Shown: piece after piece, positions 22,683 to 34,000 of the stretch | Layout of the letters: the number at the start of each line of letters is the position of its first letter | How positions within the stretch are numbered: the stretch's first letter is position 1 | Origin: Rhinopomastus cyanomelas | Lineage: Eukaryota; Chordata; Aves; Bucerotiformes; Rhinopomastidae | Assembly (NCBI GenBank): GCA_013400115.1 | Contig: VXBP01002556.1 | Span: 315,120-379,119, forward strand | Length of the DNA: 64,000 nucleotides | Direction: 5' to 3' | Program-made: the position numbers and the translations under genes | Notes under the pieces: model-generated | What the model was told of the DNA's origin: nothing | What the model saw: the letters and a program-made list of their open reading frames with translations, nothing else | The model's database searches: none

Positions 22683-24739
22683 TGTTAATAAAGTCTGCAA
22701 AAGATCGATCTCCTTTTTAAAGCTTTCTGCATATGTTTTTCAGGAACTTCATAATAATGTTGAACACTACTACAACATCTTTTCACGTGGCCTGTCTTTC
22801 CTTTGCAGCTATTGCTGTTGCAACGGAAAAAATACTTTATGGTTTAGCACCATGGAATGACTTCTTGTGCTTTGTAGGCAAGACTATTTCTGATTAATTG
22901 GTTTTTATTTATAAACTGGAATAGAGTCTTGTCTGTGCTCTTGTCTACAGTTAAAAAATCCCCACTCTGTTTAACTTAATACCGTGCATTTTGTCTGCTG
23001 GTGTACGTCGAGCCACCCTTGCTTCAGTTGCTATATACCCTGACATACAGATTTCTTTAAAGCTGCTCTAGTTAAAACATGCAAGTGACAGAAAAATGTA
23101 AGGTCTCAAAAGCATAAATTTGGGTTTGTACTGTCAGAAGGGATAATGGGAAACATATTCTTTATTTTATGGTATCTCTACAAGTTTAGTTTTCAATGGC
23201 ACAAAATATGATAAGGGTTGTAGAAGCTGCATTTGGTCACATTGAAGTTTGGCAGCTGAAGGGTGGATAATTGGAACTTTTTCAATCTTGCATAGCTTTA
23301 AGGTTTACTTTTTGACTCAAGCACATTAAGTGAATAATCTTTTGAAATAACTTGTAGAGAAAGAATTAACAGTGCTGACATTTAAGTTGTCACTCAGGTA
23401 TCCTGAGTTAGCTGTTGAGGAGATGGCATGGGAGTTAACGTTACTCACTTGCATAAGAATGTATTAATATAAAATTCAGCACTGTATGAGTTATATTAAG
23501 ATGTTATTTTGAGGTTGTGCTTGGATGATCATGTACTTTGCCTGAACTAATTTTATAGTTTTTAATTTTTGGGTTCAACATTTAGTTTACTAATGGTCTG
23601 AATATCATTATTTTTAGAATTAGTACTGGGGCAGAGTGGTAGAAGATTTGAAATACATTGCACTGAGCTGGACTGCAGCAGGCATTTTGCCCTGGAAAGG
23701 TGGTGACTAGAGAAAGACACTGTGGAACCTTTGGGTCAGCCAAAAGAAAGATTCATCTGGAGTCCATAGTTTGCTGAAATGGAGAGAAGCCCATGGAACA
23801 GAGGGCTAGACTTTAAAATGCTTGCTGATGCTTAGGAATGGGAACACCACGTTTCCACAGAAGCAGGAATGGTTGGAAGTCTCTTTTCCCTTTTTAGGGT
23901 TTGGCCGTTGAGATTTTGGCTCCATTGTGTAAGAGTAATGTGATGAATCCCTGTATGTCTTTCTGTGTGTCTTTTTAAGTGAGGTGAATTCAGTGTCTCT
24001 TTCCCCAAATTGAGTTAGTTTTGTTTTCCCCTTGCAACTCATAAGGGATTTCTTTGCAAACCCTTCCCATATTGTTTTTATTTCTACCCTTTAGCACTGT
24101 AGCTAAATTAATTGGGCAATTTTGTCATCAGGGTTTTTAAACCTTGACAGCCCTGGGCTGGCTTGACTGTAAGGGAGTATTTGGTCAGCAGCCAGGTTAG
24201 GGACTTCGAGGCAGACAGATACGATACTAGATGAATCACACTTTGGCTTTTCTTTAGAGACTGAAAACTGCTTTTTAACAGTTCAACATCTAAATTCAAC
24301 CTTCTGATCTTGAGAGTCCTCATTCTATTTAGATTTTGAATGACAGTGACACAGCTTTTGTTCACTTTGCCTTCTGCAGCCTTTTGAACATTTCTGTGCT
24401 CAAGGCTGAGTGTGGGCTTAGAAAATACTGCACCTTCTTGAACATTAAGTTCTGCTTAATAGTTGCCAGTTCATAGTGATAAAGTTTGGTTCATAAGGGT
24501 GATCCTTACAAGGTCATCTGCATTTGGATAGAGAACAGCAACCACAGCAATGGAAAATGCAAAAGCAGACAAGGCTTTTCTATAAAATTTGAGCTAACAA
24601 AAGTACTTCACATTTCCTGAAAGCTGAAAATGAGGGTTGGGATGCTTTCCCACTCTTCAACAGGGGGACCAGAAGAATTTCTCTCTCACCTGGACACCAC
24701 CACCTTACAGAAGCACATTTAGGACAAGCGGGGGATCAG
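22683..24739. other. Intergenic unique sequence
   Basis: About 2 kb without repeats or genes that I can recognise. Confidence 0.5.
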
Positions 24740-25040
24740 ACATTTGACCAGACTATTGGACAAGATAAAGGCTGTGGACATTGTTTACCTGGACTTTTGA
24801 AAAGCCTTTGACAAAGTTCCCCATGGAATTCTCCTGATAAGGTGGCTGCTCATGGCTTGGACGAGCACAAAATCTGCTGGATAAAACATTGGTTGAACAG
24901 CCAGGCCCAAAGAGTGGTGGTTAGTGGAGTTAAATCCAGCTGGTGGCCTGCCACAAGTGATGCGCCTCAGGGCTTGGTGTTGGGACCATCTCTGTTCAAC
25001 ATCTTTGTTGATGATCTTGGTAAGGACACAGAGTCTTGAA
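24740..25040 (+). pseudogene. CR1 reverse-transcriptase fragment keeping the catalytic DD
   Basis: Plus-oriented piece of the CR1 RT core. In shifting frames it reads [21 protein letters not shown], then [39 protein letters not shown] and [14 protein letters not shown]. The VDD motif corresponds to the catalytic Y/FxDD box of reverse transcriptases. Internal stops and a frameshift make it dead. Neither 5' nor 3' end of the element is present. Confidence 0.9.
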
Positions 25041-26668
25041 TACTCTTCCTCTATCTTAAAACAATTCCAGTTCCATATCTTTGAAACCATCCATATCAAT
25101 GTTTCAGTCTTCTACATTCCTGTTTAGGAACACTTAGATGAAACAATAGAATTTACAGCCTTTGACCAGAAATTCTGTATTTTGCATCCTCTACTATCTT
25201 GGGAAAGACTCTGCTTTTATTCCCCTTTTTAATGCCACTTTCTTTTCAAATCCAAATGCAGAATAATTAAGTTAATGATTTCAAGGATTGTTTAATCATA
25301 CACTGTGAGCACAGGAGTTTGCATATAAGATTAGTGCTCAAAATATCCTTGTTTAATCTCTTGTTCTAACTGCCTTTGTATTCCTGACCAATATCTGATT
25401 ACTGCAGTCTGTGATGGAGTGAATATACATATATATTTTTGAATACATATATATTTATGAATAGCTCATCGATGTCCTAGGATCCTCTGGGACATAGGTA
25501 GCTGCATACCTATAAGGAAACATTAGTATTTTACATCTTATCAGAAAAAGTCCACAGCTGGGGAAATATTAAAGCAATATTTTCAGCTCTCCACATTCCC
25601 AGTAGTTTAAATTGAAAACCCAAATCTAAAATTGCTGACTAAAAATAGCTTTCCCCTTCTCAGTTCACAGTATTATTAAAAACCTCCTGCATGCCTAGTT
25701 CTCTCAAGGCTATAATGATCTTTAAAGGCCAATTCTAAAGATCCTTATCTTCAGGCTAGATTTTGTAGACTGACACATTGGTAGTCTTCTGGAGATTTTT
25801 CTTCAACAGGCAGATAGGGCTCACAAGTGTAAATATTTTGGGGGTCTTCGTCCAAGATTTATTTTTACTTAGCTTCATCCACCCACAAAATTGCTCTTCC
25901 TACGTTATAGATAGATGAGTGAGATGGGGTCAGCCACATCTTTGATTCAGCAGTTTTCCTGAATTATTATGTCATCCCCAAAGTGTGCATTTTTGTCAAT
26001 GGAACTATTCAGTAAGATAACTGGTCACCTGATGTACAAGAGGATGTTTGTAAACAGTGGGTCTGTGTGGATTTTAGGGCTTCTTATATATATGATTACT
26101 GCAAAAAACCAAACTGTGAGGCCAAATAGATAAAGTTCTAACCTTCAGCAAACCTTTGGAGGAGGGTGGTTCTGTAAGCTAATAAGTTTCAGACTCAGCT
26201 CTGAACTATGTCACAGGCTTCATGGGATTTTCAGCAAAATGTTTGGATTGATTTCCAGATATGGGAACTTGATAGAGTATTAATTATGTTTTAATTTGTC
26301 TGCCCGTCCTTTATCTTTGTCTCTTGCAGTGATGACTGTTTCCTATTTATTGTACATGCAGTATTTGGGAAAGAGAGCCCTGGCTGGTTCACATGTTCTC
26401 CCATTACCTCCAAAAATCCTCCTGGGCAGGATTCCAGAGCTCAGTGGCAATATGTGAATTATTCATATACATTCTTCATTCATAGACTGCTCTCCTTACT
26501 CACTCCAGCAAAATGTTTTAAGGGAAATTTCACCTTGCCTGAGAGAGAAAGAGAAACCTAAGCCTGAAGTGCTAAGCACTGAGGTGGCACACGGGTGATA
26601 CCTTTTCCTTGTGAGATATTGCCAATGTGCAGATTCTCATGGGGGAGTGTAGAGGAAAACACTCCATG
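25041..26668. other. Intergenic unique sequence
   Basis: 1.6 kb. The only structure is an AT-rich two-copy repeat at 25421-25458 (GAATATACATATATATTTTT then GAATACATATATATTTAT). Confidence 0.5.
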
Positions 26669-27320
26669 GCTGTCCAGTTCTGGAGCCCTTATTACAAGAA
26701 GGATGTAGACGTGCTGGAGAGAGTGCAGAGGAGGGTCACGAGGATGATCACAGGGCTGGAGCACCTCTCCTATGAGGTCAGACTGAGAGAGTTGGGGCTG
26801 TTCAGTCTGGAGAAGAGGAGGCTGAATCACAGAAAGTTACAGGTTGGAAGGGACCTTGAAAGATCATCTAAGTCCAACCCCCACTGCTGAAGCAGGGTAA
26901 ACCTATAGTACTGTCTCAAGATGGGGCTCAAACCCATGACCCCAGGCATTCAGAGTCCAATGCTCCACCAACTGAGCCAAACAGCAGGTGACCTTATTGT
27001 GGCCTCCAGTATCTGAAGGGGGCCTACAAAAAGGCTGGGGAGAGACTTTTTAGGATATCAGGTAGTAACAGGACTAGGGGGAATGGAGCAAAGCTGGAGA
27101 TGGTTAGATTTAGAGTGGATGTGAGGAGGAAGTTCTTCACTGAGAGAATGGTGAGAGCCTGGAATGGGTTGTCCAGGAAGGTGGTGGAGGCCCCATCCTT
27201 GGAGGTGTTTAAGGCCAGGCTGGATGAGGCTCTTGCCAGCCTGATCTAGGGTGGAATGTCCCTGCCCATGGCAGGGGAGATGGAACTGGATGATCCTGTG
27301 GTCCCTTCTAACCCTGACTG
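26669..27320 (+). mobile_element. CR1 interrupted by a SINE
   Basis: Plus-oriented CR1 of an older subfamily in two pieces, 26669-26824 and 26986-27320. The first ends GAAGAGGAGGCTGA and the second begins AGGTGACCTTATTGTGGCC, adjacent in the CR1 consensus. The 3' piece ends near CCTTCTAACCCTGACTGAG. Confidence 0.9.
26825..26985 (-). mobile_element. tRNA-derived SINE with CR1-like 3' tail, nested in a CR1
   Basis: Read on the minus strand, the 5' 73 bases look like a tRNA gene: A box TGGCTCAGTTGG (26979-26968) matches TRGCNNAGYNGG exactly, and B box GGTTTGAGCCC (26934-26924) differs from GGTTCGANTCC at two places. The T stem ATGGG/CCCAT pairs fully around loop TTTGAGC; the anticodon stem and acceptor do not pair well, so it is not a working tRNA. 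Then follows a short linker and a tail (GGGGGTTGGACTTAGATGATC ... CTTTCTGTGATT) like a CR1 3' end. This is the architecture of the zebra finch TguSINE1 class (tRNA head, CR1 tail). No clear target duplication is seen. Confidence 0.85.
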
Positions 27321-27328
27321 AGTGTATG

Positions 27329-27420
27329 ACTTGGTCTGCGTGATCCTGCTGTGTCAGGGGGATTGGAGTAGATGATTTTTCGAGGTCCCTTCCAATCCCT
27401 AACGACTATGATTCTATAGA
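27329..27420 (+). mobile_element. CR1 3' tip
   Basis: Plus-oriented, GACTTGGTCTGCGTGATCC to ACGACTATGATTCTATAGA. It belongs to the younger subfamily and sits directly behind the 3' end of the preceding CR1. Confidence 0.92.
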
Positions 27421-28814
27421 TGGCAATGGGTGTTTACCTCTGAGAGGAAATTGTTGAAGCAGCAGCACAGTATAAGAGCCAGACTGCTTGCAGAGGTCCC
27501 CTGAGAGGGAGATAGAGCTATGCTGCCTGTCTTGACAGGTTTTGCCAATCTCTGTGGTGGACTGTAAGTTTAATGGATAGTAGATTTGAATGGGTTTTCC
27601 TTTTATTATGGACTTTCTCATCACCTCTGGATTTTCTTTCTGGACACTTCTGGTCAGAGGTAGCCTCTATGGTCATGAATTATGTAATGATTTATGTAGA
27701 CTTATCCTTACACTATGCAGAATCCAACAATAATAAACTGTGGTTTCTGCTCATGGTGTGCTTCTTGGACTGAGTTACAGCCTTGTCAAAACAAAGCCAA
27801 ACTAATGTCTCCGTTAATATGCAGTAATGAAAAGGTGTTCTGCATTCTCATCCTGATTTCCAGTGCCGTTCAATGCACATCATTGATCATTTTGCAGAAT
27901 GACTGCTAGAAGTGTTTTGGAATCGGAGGGATTTTATCCCGATTGCCAAAATCACTGGAGTATTAGAAATTTTTATATGACCTCTAAGCTTTATTATGTT
28001 TGTAAATTAGTCTTTTAATGTGCTTTTCAATTTTTGTTTAAATAATAGTTTATTTGTGTAAAAACATTGTAGAGGTCTTTGTTGCAGTTTAGCATCTTTG
28101 TGCTAAAAAGCAGCTAGTTTCAATCATTTAAGATTAAGCTGCTTTGATGGTTCTTGTTTTAGAGTGTAAAGAGGTTTTCCCACAGAGTTTTGTGCTGGAA
28201 AAATTCCAGAGATCAAAGCATGAACTGACACACTGATAAAGATTTTTCTGTGTGAGTTCTTGCGTTTTTTGAAACCTTGGGGGGGGAAAAGCTTGCATTC
28301 TTTGGAGACATTGAATTCTTTATCAGTGCATGGGGAGTAAACATATTTACAAACTTAGACTGCTTTTGAAGATTCACAACGTTGCTCTCCTTTCTTTAGG
28401 CATTGGGGAGCTTATTGCCACATCGAGCCAAACCTGCGAACAATTTTGCTTCCGTCTCCTGCGTCTTTTCAGGGTCTAGGTAGCTGCAAACCTTGACATC
28501 TATTGCTGCACAAATGGTGGATTCAGAGATACCTTCTATCACTGGTTTTTAAGGCTTACATTTCTACATCCTTCTCCCTGTCTGCAAAGCCAGTTGATGT
28601 TGGTATGTATAAGGTAGGTGCCTAGTTAGTGTAAGGTATAGCATGTATAGCTGGCGCAACGCAGAATGAAGTGGCCTGAGGTGAAATCTTTGATTCAAGA
28701 AGGGGATTTTACTCAATTGTTGAAAAAGTGCCTAAAGGAATCACTGGTCAATTGATCATTCATGATTTCCTTATTAGAAGTTTCCCTGTTACAATTTCTT
28801 TATTCTTGTCTTAG
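27421..28814. other. Intergenic unique sequence
   Basis: 1.4 kb, nothing recognised. A G8 run occurs near 28279. Confidence 0.5.
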
Positions 28815-29280
28815 GCCTGTATCTAGTGGAGTGCCCCAGGGTTCGGTGTTAAGACCGGTCCTGTTCATCTAGTCATTGATGACTTGGATAAGGGATTAGG
28901 GTGCACTGTCAGCAAGTTTGCTGATGACACAAAGCTGGGTGGTGGTGCTGATACCCCTGCAGACTGTGCTGCCATTCAGTGGGACCTGGACAGGCTGGAG
29001 AGCTGGGCAGGGAGAAATGAAGTAAGGGCAAGTGTAGAGTCTTGCATCTGGGCAAGAACAACCCCAGGTACCAGTATAGGCTGGGGACTGACCTGTTGGA
29101 GAGCAGTGTATGAGAACGGGACATGCGGGTCTTGGTGGACAGCAGAATGACCATGAGCCAGCAACGTGCTCTTGTGGCNTAAAATCTGCCTGGATATGTT
29201 CCTGTGCAACTTGATCTAGGTAGCAGGGGGATTGGACCTCTTTTGAGGTCCCTTCCAATCCCTAGTGATTTTATGGTTCT
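28815..29280 (+). mobile_element. CR1 with an internal gap marked by N
   Basis: Plus-oriented. The first part (28815-29178) is the RT C-terminal region, reading VSKFADDTKLGGGADTPADC and WDLDRLESWAGR. After the N at 29179 the text jumps to AAAATCTGCCTGGATATG, several hundred bases further on in the element, and ends near 29280 (GTGATTTTATGGTTC). Confidence 0.92.
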
Positions 29281-29766
29281 TATCTTTCATTTTGAACACA
29301 AACTGTATTGTTATCTTCAGTGAAGACAGATGGCCTGTTGCTACTAAGGCTTTTTTCTAGGGCTTATAATAATTTTTACTCAATTAATTCCTTGCAATGA
29401 GATAATTTCGTAGCCGTTTAACTTCCACAAGGCCAAGCACAGATTTTAAAGCTATTTTGTGGTTCTTTGGACCCAATTCTGTGAACATCTTTATCTGAGT
29501 CAAGTTGTGTTAAATTGCATTATTTTTATTTAATTAAATATATTTTCTGTAGCAATAGGTCCTGGGTGAGAAGTTGTGTTCTAGGCAATTTGCCAAGTTT
29601 CTGTCTAGCAGCTGTTTCAAAGGCTATCAGCTGTTTCATAGTATTTTCAAATGTTTGTATTCTTGATATGCATCAAATAGAAAGTAGTTTAAGCTGGTTT
29701 AACCCTCAGTTAAGAAAGCTTCTGGAAGGAGATTCCTCAAAGAGAAATCTTACAACTTAAGAAGAT
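29281..29766. other. Intergenic unique sequence
   Basis: Nothing recognisable. Confidence 0.5.
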
Positions 29767-29870
29767 GAATCATAGAATCATTAAATAGTTTGGGTTGAAA
29801 GGGATCTTTTAAGAGTTATCTAACCCATCTCCCCTACAATGAGTGGGGATATCTCCAACTAGATGATGAT
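29767..29870 (-). mobile_element. CR1 3' end fragment, old
   Basis: Reverse-oriented: GAATCATAGAATCATTAAATAG and TTGGGTTGAAAGGGATC, ending near GGGGATATCTCCAACTAGATG. Confidence 0.85.
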
Positions 29871-31897
29871 GATTGTAAAGAGGAAGAACAGACAAATAAG
29901 ACAAAAAAGAGATGACACTGATCATAGAATTGCTGTTGATTCCATGACTTCAACACAAGATGAATGATGCATAGTGATTAAAGAAGACAAATTATATGCT
30001 TTTTTCCCACTTAGGTGGTATCTATTTTCTAATACAAGTATTGCATGAAGATGTATCTGCTACGTGTGTGTGAAAAGTACCTGTACTTTTAACACTACAA
30101 TGTTAAAGTGAGTGAAACTTCTGTCTCTTGACAGTCCATGAGAAGAGACAAGAATTTGTAGGCCAAATTCATATCTTCCTGATGTATATGTCCAAAGCGA
30201 AGTTGGTGAAACCTCCTTTCACAGTCCCTATTTCTGTCCAATAATTATAAAGAGAAGTTAGGATGCCCGGTTCATATTTAAACTGTGTATTATATGCCTA
30301 CATCTAAATTAACTGGATCTTAAATCAGGAAACATCACATCAGTGTGATGCTTTCCACCATCTAATCAGAATAGCAGCAAATACTGCAGAGGTTGTTCAA
30401 ATACTTTGTCCTCTTACTTAATGTGACATTTCTTTCTTTAACATGCTGCTGCTAATGCAATTACGTAGAGAAGTTTGTAAAGACAGTGTCTCAGGAAGTG
30501 AAAATGTAGTTTAATAGACTTTGGAGTTCTTGTTTTTGTGTGTGTATTGGTTTGGGGTTTGTTTTTTCATAAGCTTTGTTGCTGTATAGTTTTGAGAGCA
30601 GAGGAACAATGAGTAGTAATTAATTAATCCCACCTTGCGACATGTCTAAGAGTAAGTTATTCAAGTGTCCTTTACTTTGTTTCACTGACAGGACCATAAC
30701 CTCTGAGGGCTGCAGAGACAGATGATTATTGATTTTTTTCTACACACTTCATTTTGAGACCTAAAACTTTGTACCAGGGTTTTTCTAAACAATCAGCTAA
30801 TGAAGGAGAAGGTTTCCCCACTTTTAAGTGGTTTGTTTTTAGAGACAATGCACACAACTAATTAAGAAGACAGGGCTGCCGTTAGGGTTGTGTGACTTCT
30901 GTGTATTTTTACATTCTGTCATTGTCACACTCATTTCTGATACTTCAGAAGTTGTTGCTGTTTGGATGTGGAGTGTTTGGCAAATCTGGTATGGGTTGTT
31001 CTGGAGAGTACGGTTCGTACTCTAGAAACACCGACGTCTGGTAACTGTCTGTCTGCAGAGAACAGTGGTTTGTGAGTGGCACTGTGAGCTCTAGCTGCCG
31101 AAGTTTCTGGGACATTCTGAGACCTGCCTTCTCTTTAGGTAACAATAACATTCAGTTTTTCTATCCATTTTACTGCACATTAGAAGCTGAAGGTTTTATT
31201 CTTATTTTACAATTTTGGAATGCTTTTAATTAAAGGAAATATTGAAACAGACTGATCTGAGTTCTCCAGATCATTGCACTGTGTGGGGGTTAATTGCATA
31301 TTTTCTGAAATCACTTTGCCAGTAGGGTCACCAAGTCATTCTCTTTCTGTTTTAATATTGTCAGACCTTTTGCCAAATTTACAGTAATGAGTGGCTTAGA
31401 TGATTCTGTCCTAATCCACTGGTTCTTTTGCAGGAATCTATATATTACATTTGAGTATTTTTCTAGCATCTTGAACAATCACTATCTTCTGCAGTATTAT
31501 GGATCCAATTTACTTATGACACAAAGTTAATGTGAGCATATGCTGGCTTTCTGGGATGATTATTCCTTTGTGACTGCTCTGATTATAGAAATCTAAGGAG
31601 CTTATATTATTTTTTGAAGCTCTGTAACAACCAATAATGCATGCCATGTGCACTAAATGATTTCTTTCTCTTCACATATGCTCCTCTACCCATGATTATT
31701 TTCCTGTCTCACAAAGCTGTAGGGGTACACGTAAAGAAATTTTGTGCATGCTGTCTTCTCCTCCATCTTACCAGTTGGACAGAAGGAGGCAGTCAGAAAT
31801 AAATGTTTAATGCACATCAACTCTTGGCTAATGGCTGGTGCCACAGTGAGGATTTTGGTTTTTATGTCAGTGGGATGTCCTTCAGTGACCATAACCT
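29871..31897. other. Intergenic unique sequence
   Basis: 2 kb without genes or interspersed repeats I can name. A perfect 8-bp hairpin AGAGTACG-GTT-CGTACTCT lies at 31005-31023. Confidence 0.5.
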
Positions 31898-32234
31898 GAT
31901 GTGTTGCTGATGATACAAAGCTGGGAGCGGTGGATGACACACCAGAAAGCTGTGCTGCCACCCAGTATGACCTGGACAGGCTGGAAAGCTGGGTAAAGAG
32001 AAAACTGATGAGGTTCAGAAAGAACAACCTCAGCAGGAACAACTCCATGTATCAGTATAGGTTAGGGGTTACAGGCTACCCAGGGAGGTTGTGGAGCCTC
32101 CTTGTCTGGAAGTATTCAAAACCCACCTGGATGCACTCCTGTGTCATGTGCTCTAGGTGATTCTGCTTTAGGAGGAGGACTGGACTAGATGATCTCTAGA
32201 GGTACCCTCCAAATCCATTTATTCTGTGATTCTG
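31898..32234 (+). mobile_element. CR1 with internal deletion
   Basis: Plus-oriented. It starts in the RT C terminus (GTTGCTGATGATACAAAGCTG). At about 32070 it jumps from AGTATAGGTTAGGGGTTAC to AGGCTACCCAGGGAGGTTG, skipping several hundred consensus bases, and it ends TTTATTCTGTGATTCTG. Confidence 0.92.
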
Positions 32235-33151
32235 ATGTTCATATGCACTATCGGATATCTCAGCTAAGCATCACTGTTTAGGCACTAAAAACCTACCTTG
32301 TTTGGGTTTGGTTTTTTGTCCTCAGCAGTCAGAACAAATTAATTTTTGCTCTTTTAGATGTGGTATAAAAATGGCATAAAAAGATCCCTTTGGAGTTTTA
32401 GTTATGGTCTCTAAGTTCAATGGTTTACAGTTCTTTTCACCTAGAAAGCCTGTGATTAACTCACACCAGTTGTACTGCTATTACTTCTTTTTTTATCTCT
32501 TTCACTTTGTATTTACATTGGGGTGACATACAGGATATGCATGGGATCTGAAACCTCATTCACCAGACTTTATACAGAGATCCCTGCGCTAAAGCTTTAA
32601 ATTGAGAAACAGAAAACAGAATCAGAAGGCTTGGACTTTATTACTAGTTAAAAGTCATGATGATTTTACTTTGCTTATCCTCATGGGAGGTATGAGACAT
32701 TAAAAAAAATGTGTATTTCTTTTAGAAGAATGTTCAACCTGACTGTCTTCTCTTGGCAGTTACTGTTATATGTCTTTCTCTTCAATAATAATACCTCTTG
32801 TAATCCTCGAATTTTCTTAAGGCTTTCTTAAACAAGAAAGCAAGACTTTCAAAAGAAAGAGGAATTTGTATTTCTTTTGATTTAACAGTTTGTTATCTTC
32901 CCCCACAACACTGTGTTCTAATACAATTTAAGATGTCTGATACTCTACAGAGGATTTTGGTTTCCAGAGCTATATGGTGCTTCTGTACAAACATTACAGT
33001 TTTGTTCAATAATTTGTAAATCTGCGTTTTCTGTAAGAGCAAATAGCTGTTCTGTGTCCCAAGAATGAGACATGCAGCTTGTTTTACTATGTCTTAATTG
33101 ATGAACACAATTACTTTTGGAGAAAATATTTGACTTCTTGTTGCTGTTTTG
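32235..33151. other. Intergenic unique sequence
   Basis: Nothing recognisable. Confidence 0.5.
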
Positions 33152-34000
33152 TCACAGAGTCACAGGTTGAAAAGGACCTCTTTAGATCCTTCAAGCCAAT
33201 CGCCTGGCTAAGGCAGGGTGAGCAAGAGCAGATGGAATGTCTCGTTTTTAATTTGCCCTCTCCGTGGGCACTACTACAAACAGCCTGGCTACATCTGTTC
33301 TTCATCCCCTCCCACCAAGTCTTTATGCACATTAATGAAATGTCCTTAAGTCATCACTTCTTCAGGCTGAATTGTCACATATTTCTTGGACCTTCCTAGT
33401 GCGAAACAAGTTCCAATTCCTTCTTTTTAATCCAGTAAATTTATGTCTGTCCTGGAGAGCACTGGACTCAGTACTCCAGATGTGTCCTCATCAGCCCTGA
33501 GTAGATTTTCAGCCTGATGGCATCAATCTTCCTGAAATAGTCCAGCAGGAAGCTGCTGATCTTTTTTTGCCATGACAGTGTGTTTTGTGGCTCATGGTCA
33601 GCATTATTGTCCACCAAGACATGCAGGTCTTTGTCTGCCAAGCTGCAGAAGAGCCCCCAGCATGTACTGGTGCCGGGTGTTACTCCTCTGTAAGGGCAGG
33701 GCTTCACATTTCCCTCTTTTGAACTCCACGAGGTTGATCTCATCTGATGTCTCCAACTTGTCCTGGTTCATCTCAATGACAGCACACCAATTTGGTCTAT
33801 CAGTTGCTCCTCCCAGTTCTGTATTTTTTGTGGACTTCTTGAAGTTGCACTCTGTTTCACCATCTAGGCCCTCAATGGAAAAGATAAAAAGTGTTGGTTC
33901 CATTATTAACTTCTGGAGCACGCCTCTAGTGACTTGCTTCCAAGTGGGCACAACCCTCTGGACCTGGCTGTTCAGTGGGTTTTCAGTCTGGGTCTGTCTG
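33152..34000 (-). mobile_element. Old CR1 with RT remnant
   Basis: Reverse-oriented. 3' end TCACAGAGTCACAGGTTG at 33152. The minus frame 34020-33604 reads LNSQVQRVV, then LDGETECNFKKSTKNTELGG and QDKLETSDEINLVEFKRGK. In KKSTKNTELGG the usual FADDTKLGG has lost both Asp. Divergence is higher than in most copies here. Confidence 0.85.

Noticed and set aside
26912..26985. Functional tRNA gene
   Set aside because: Acceptor and anticodon stems do not pair and a CR1 tail follows; it is the head of a SINE.
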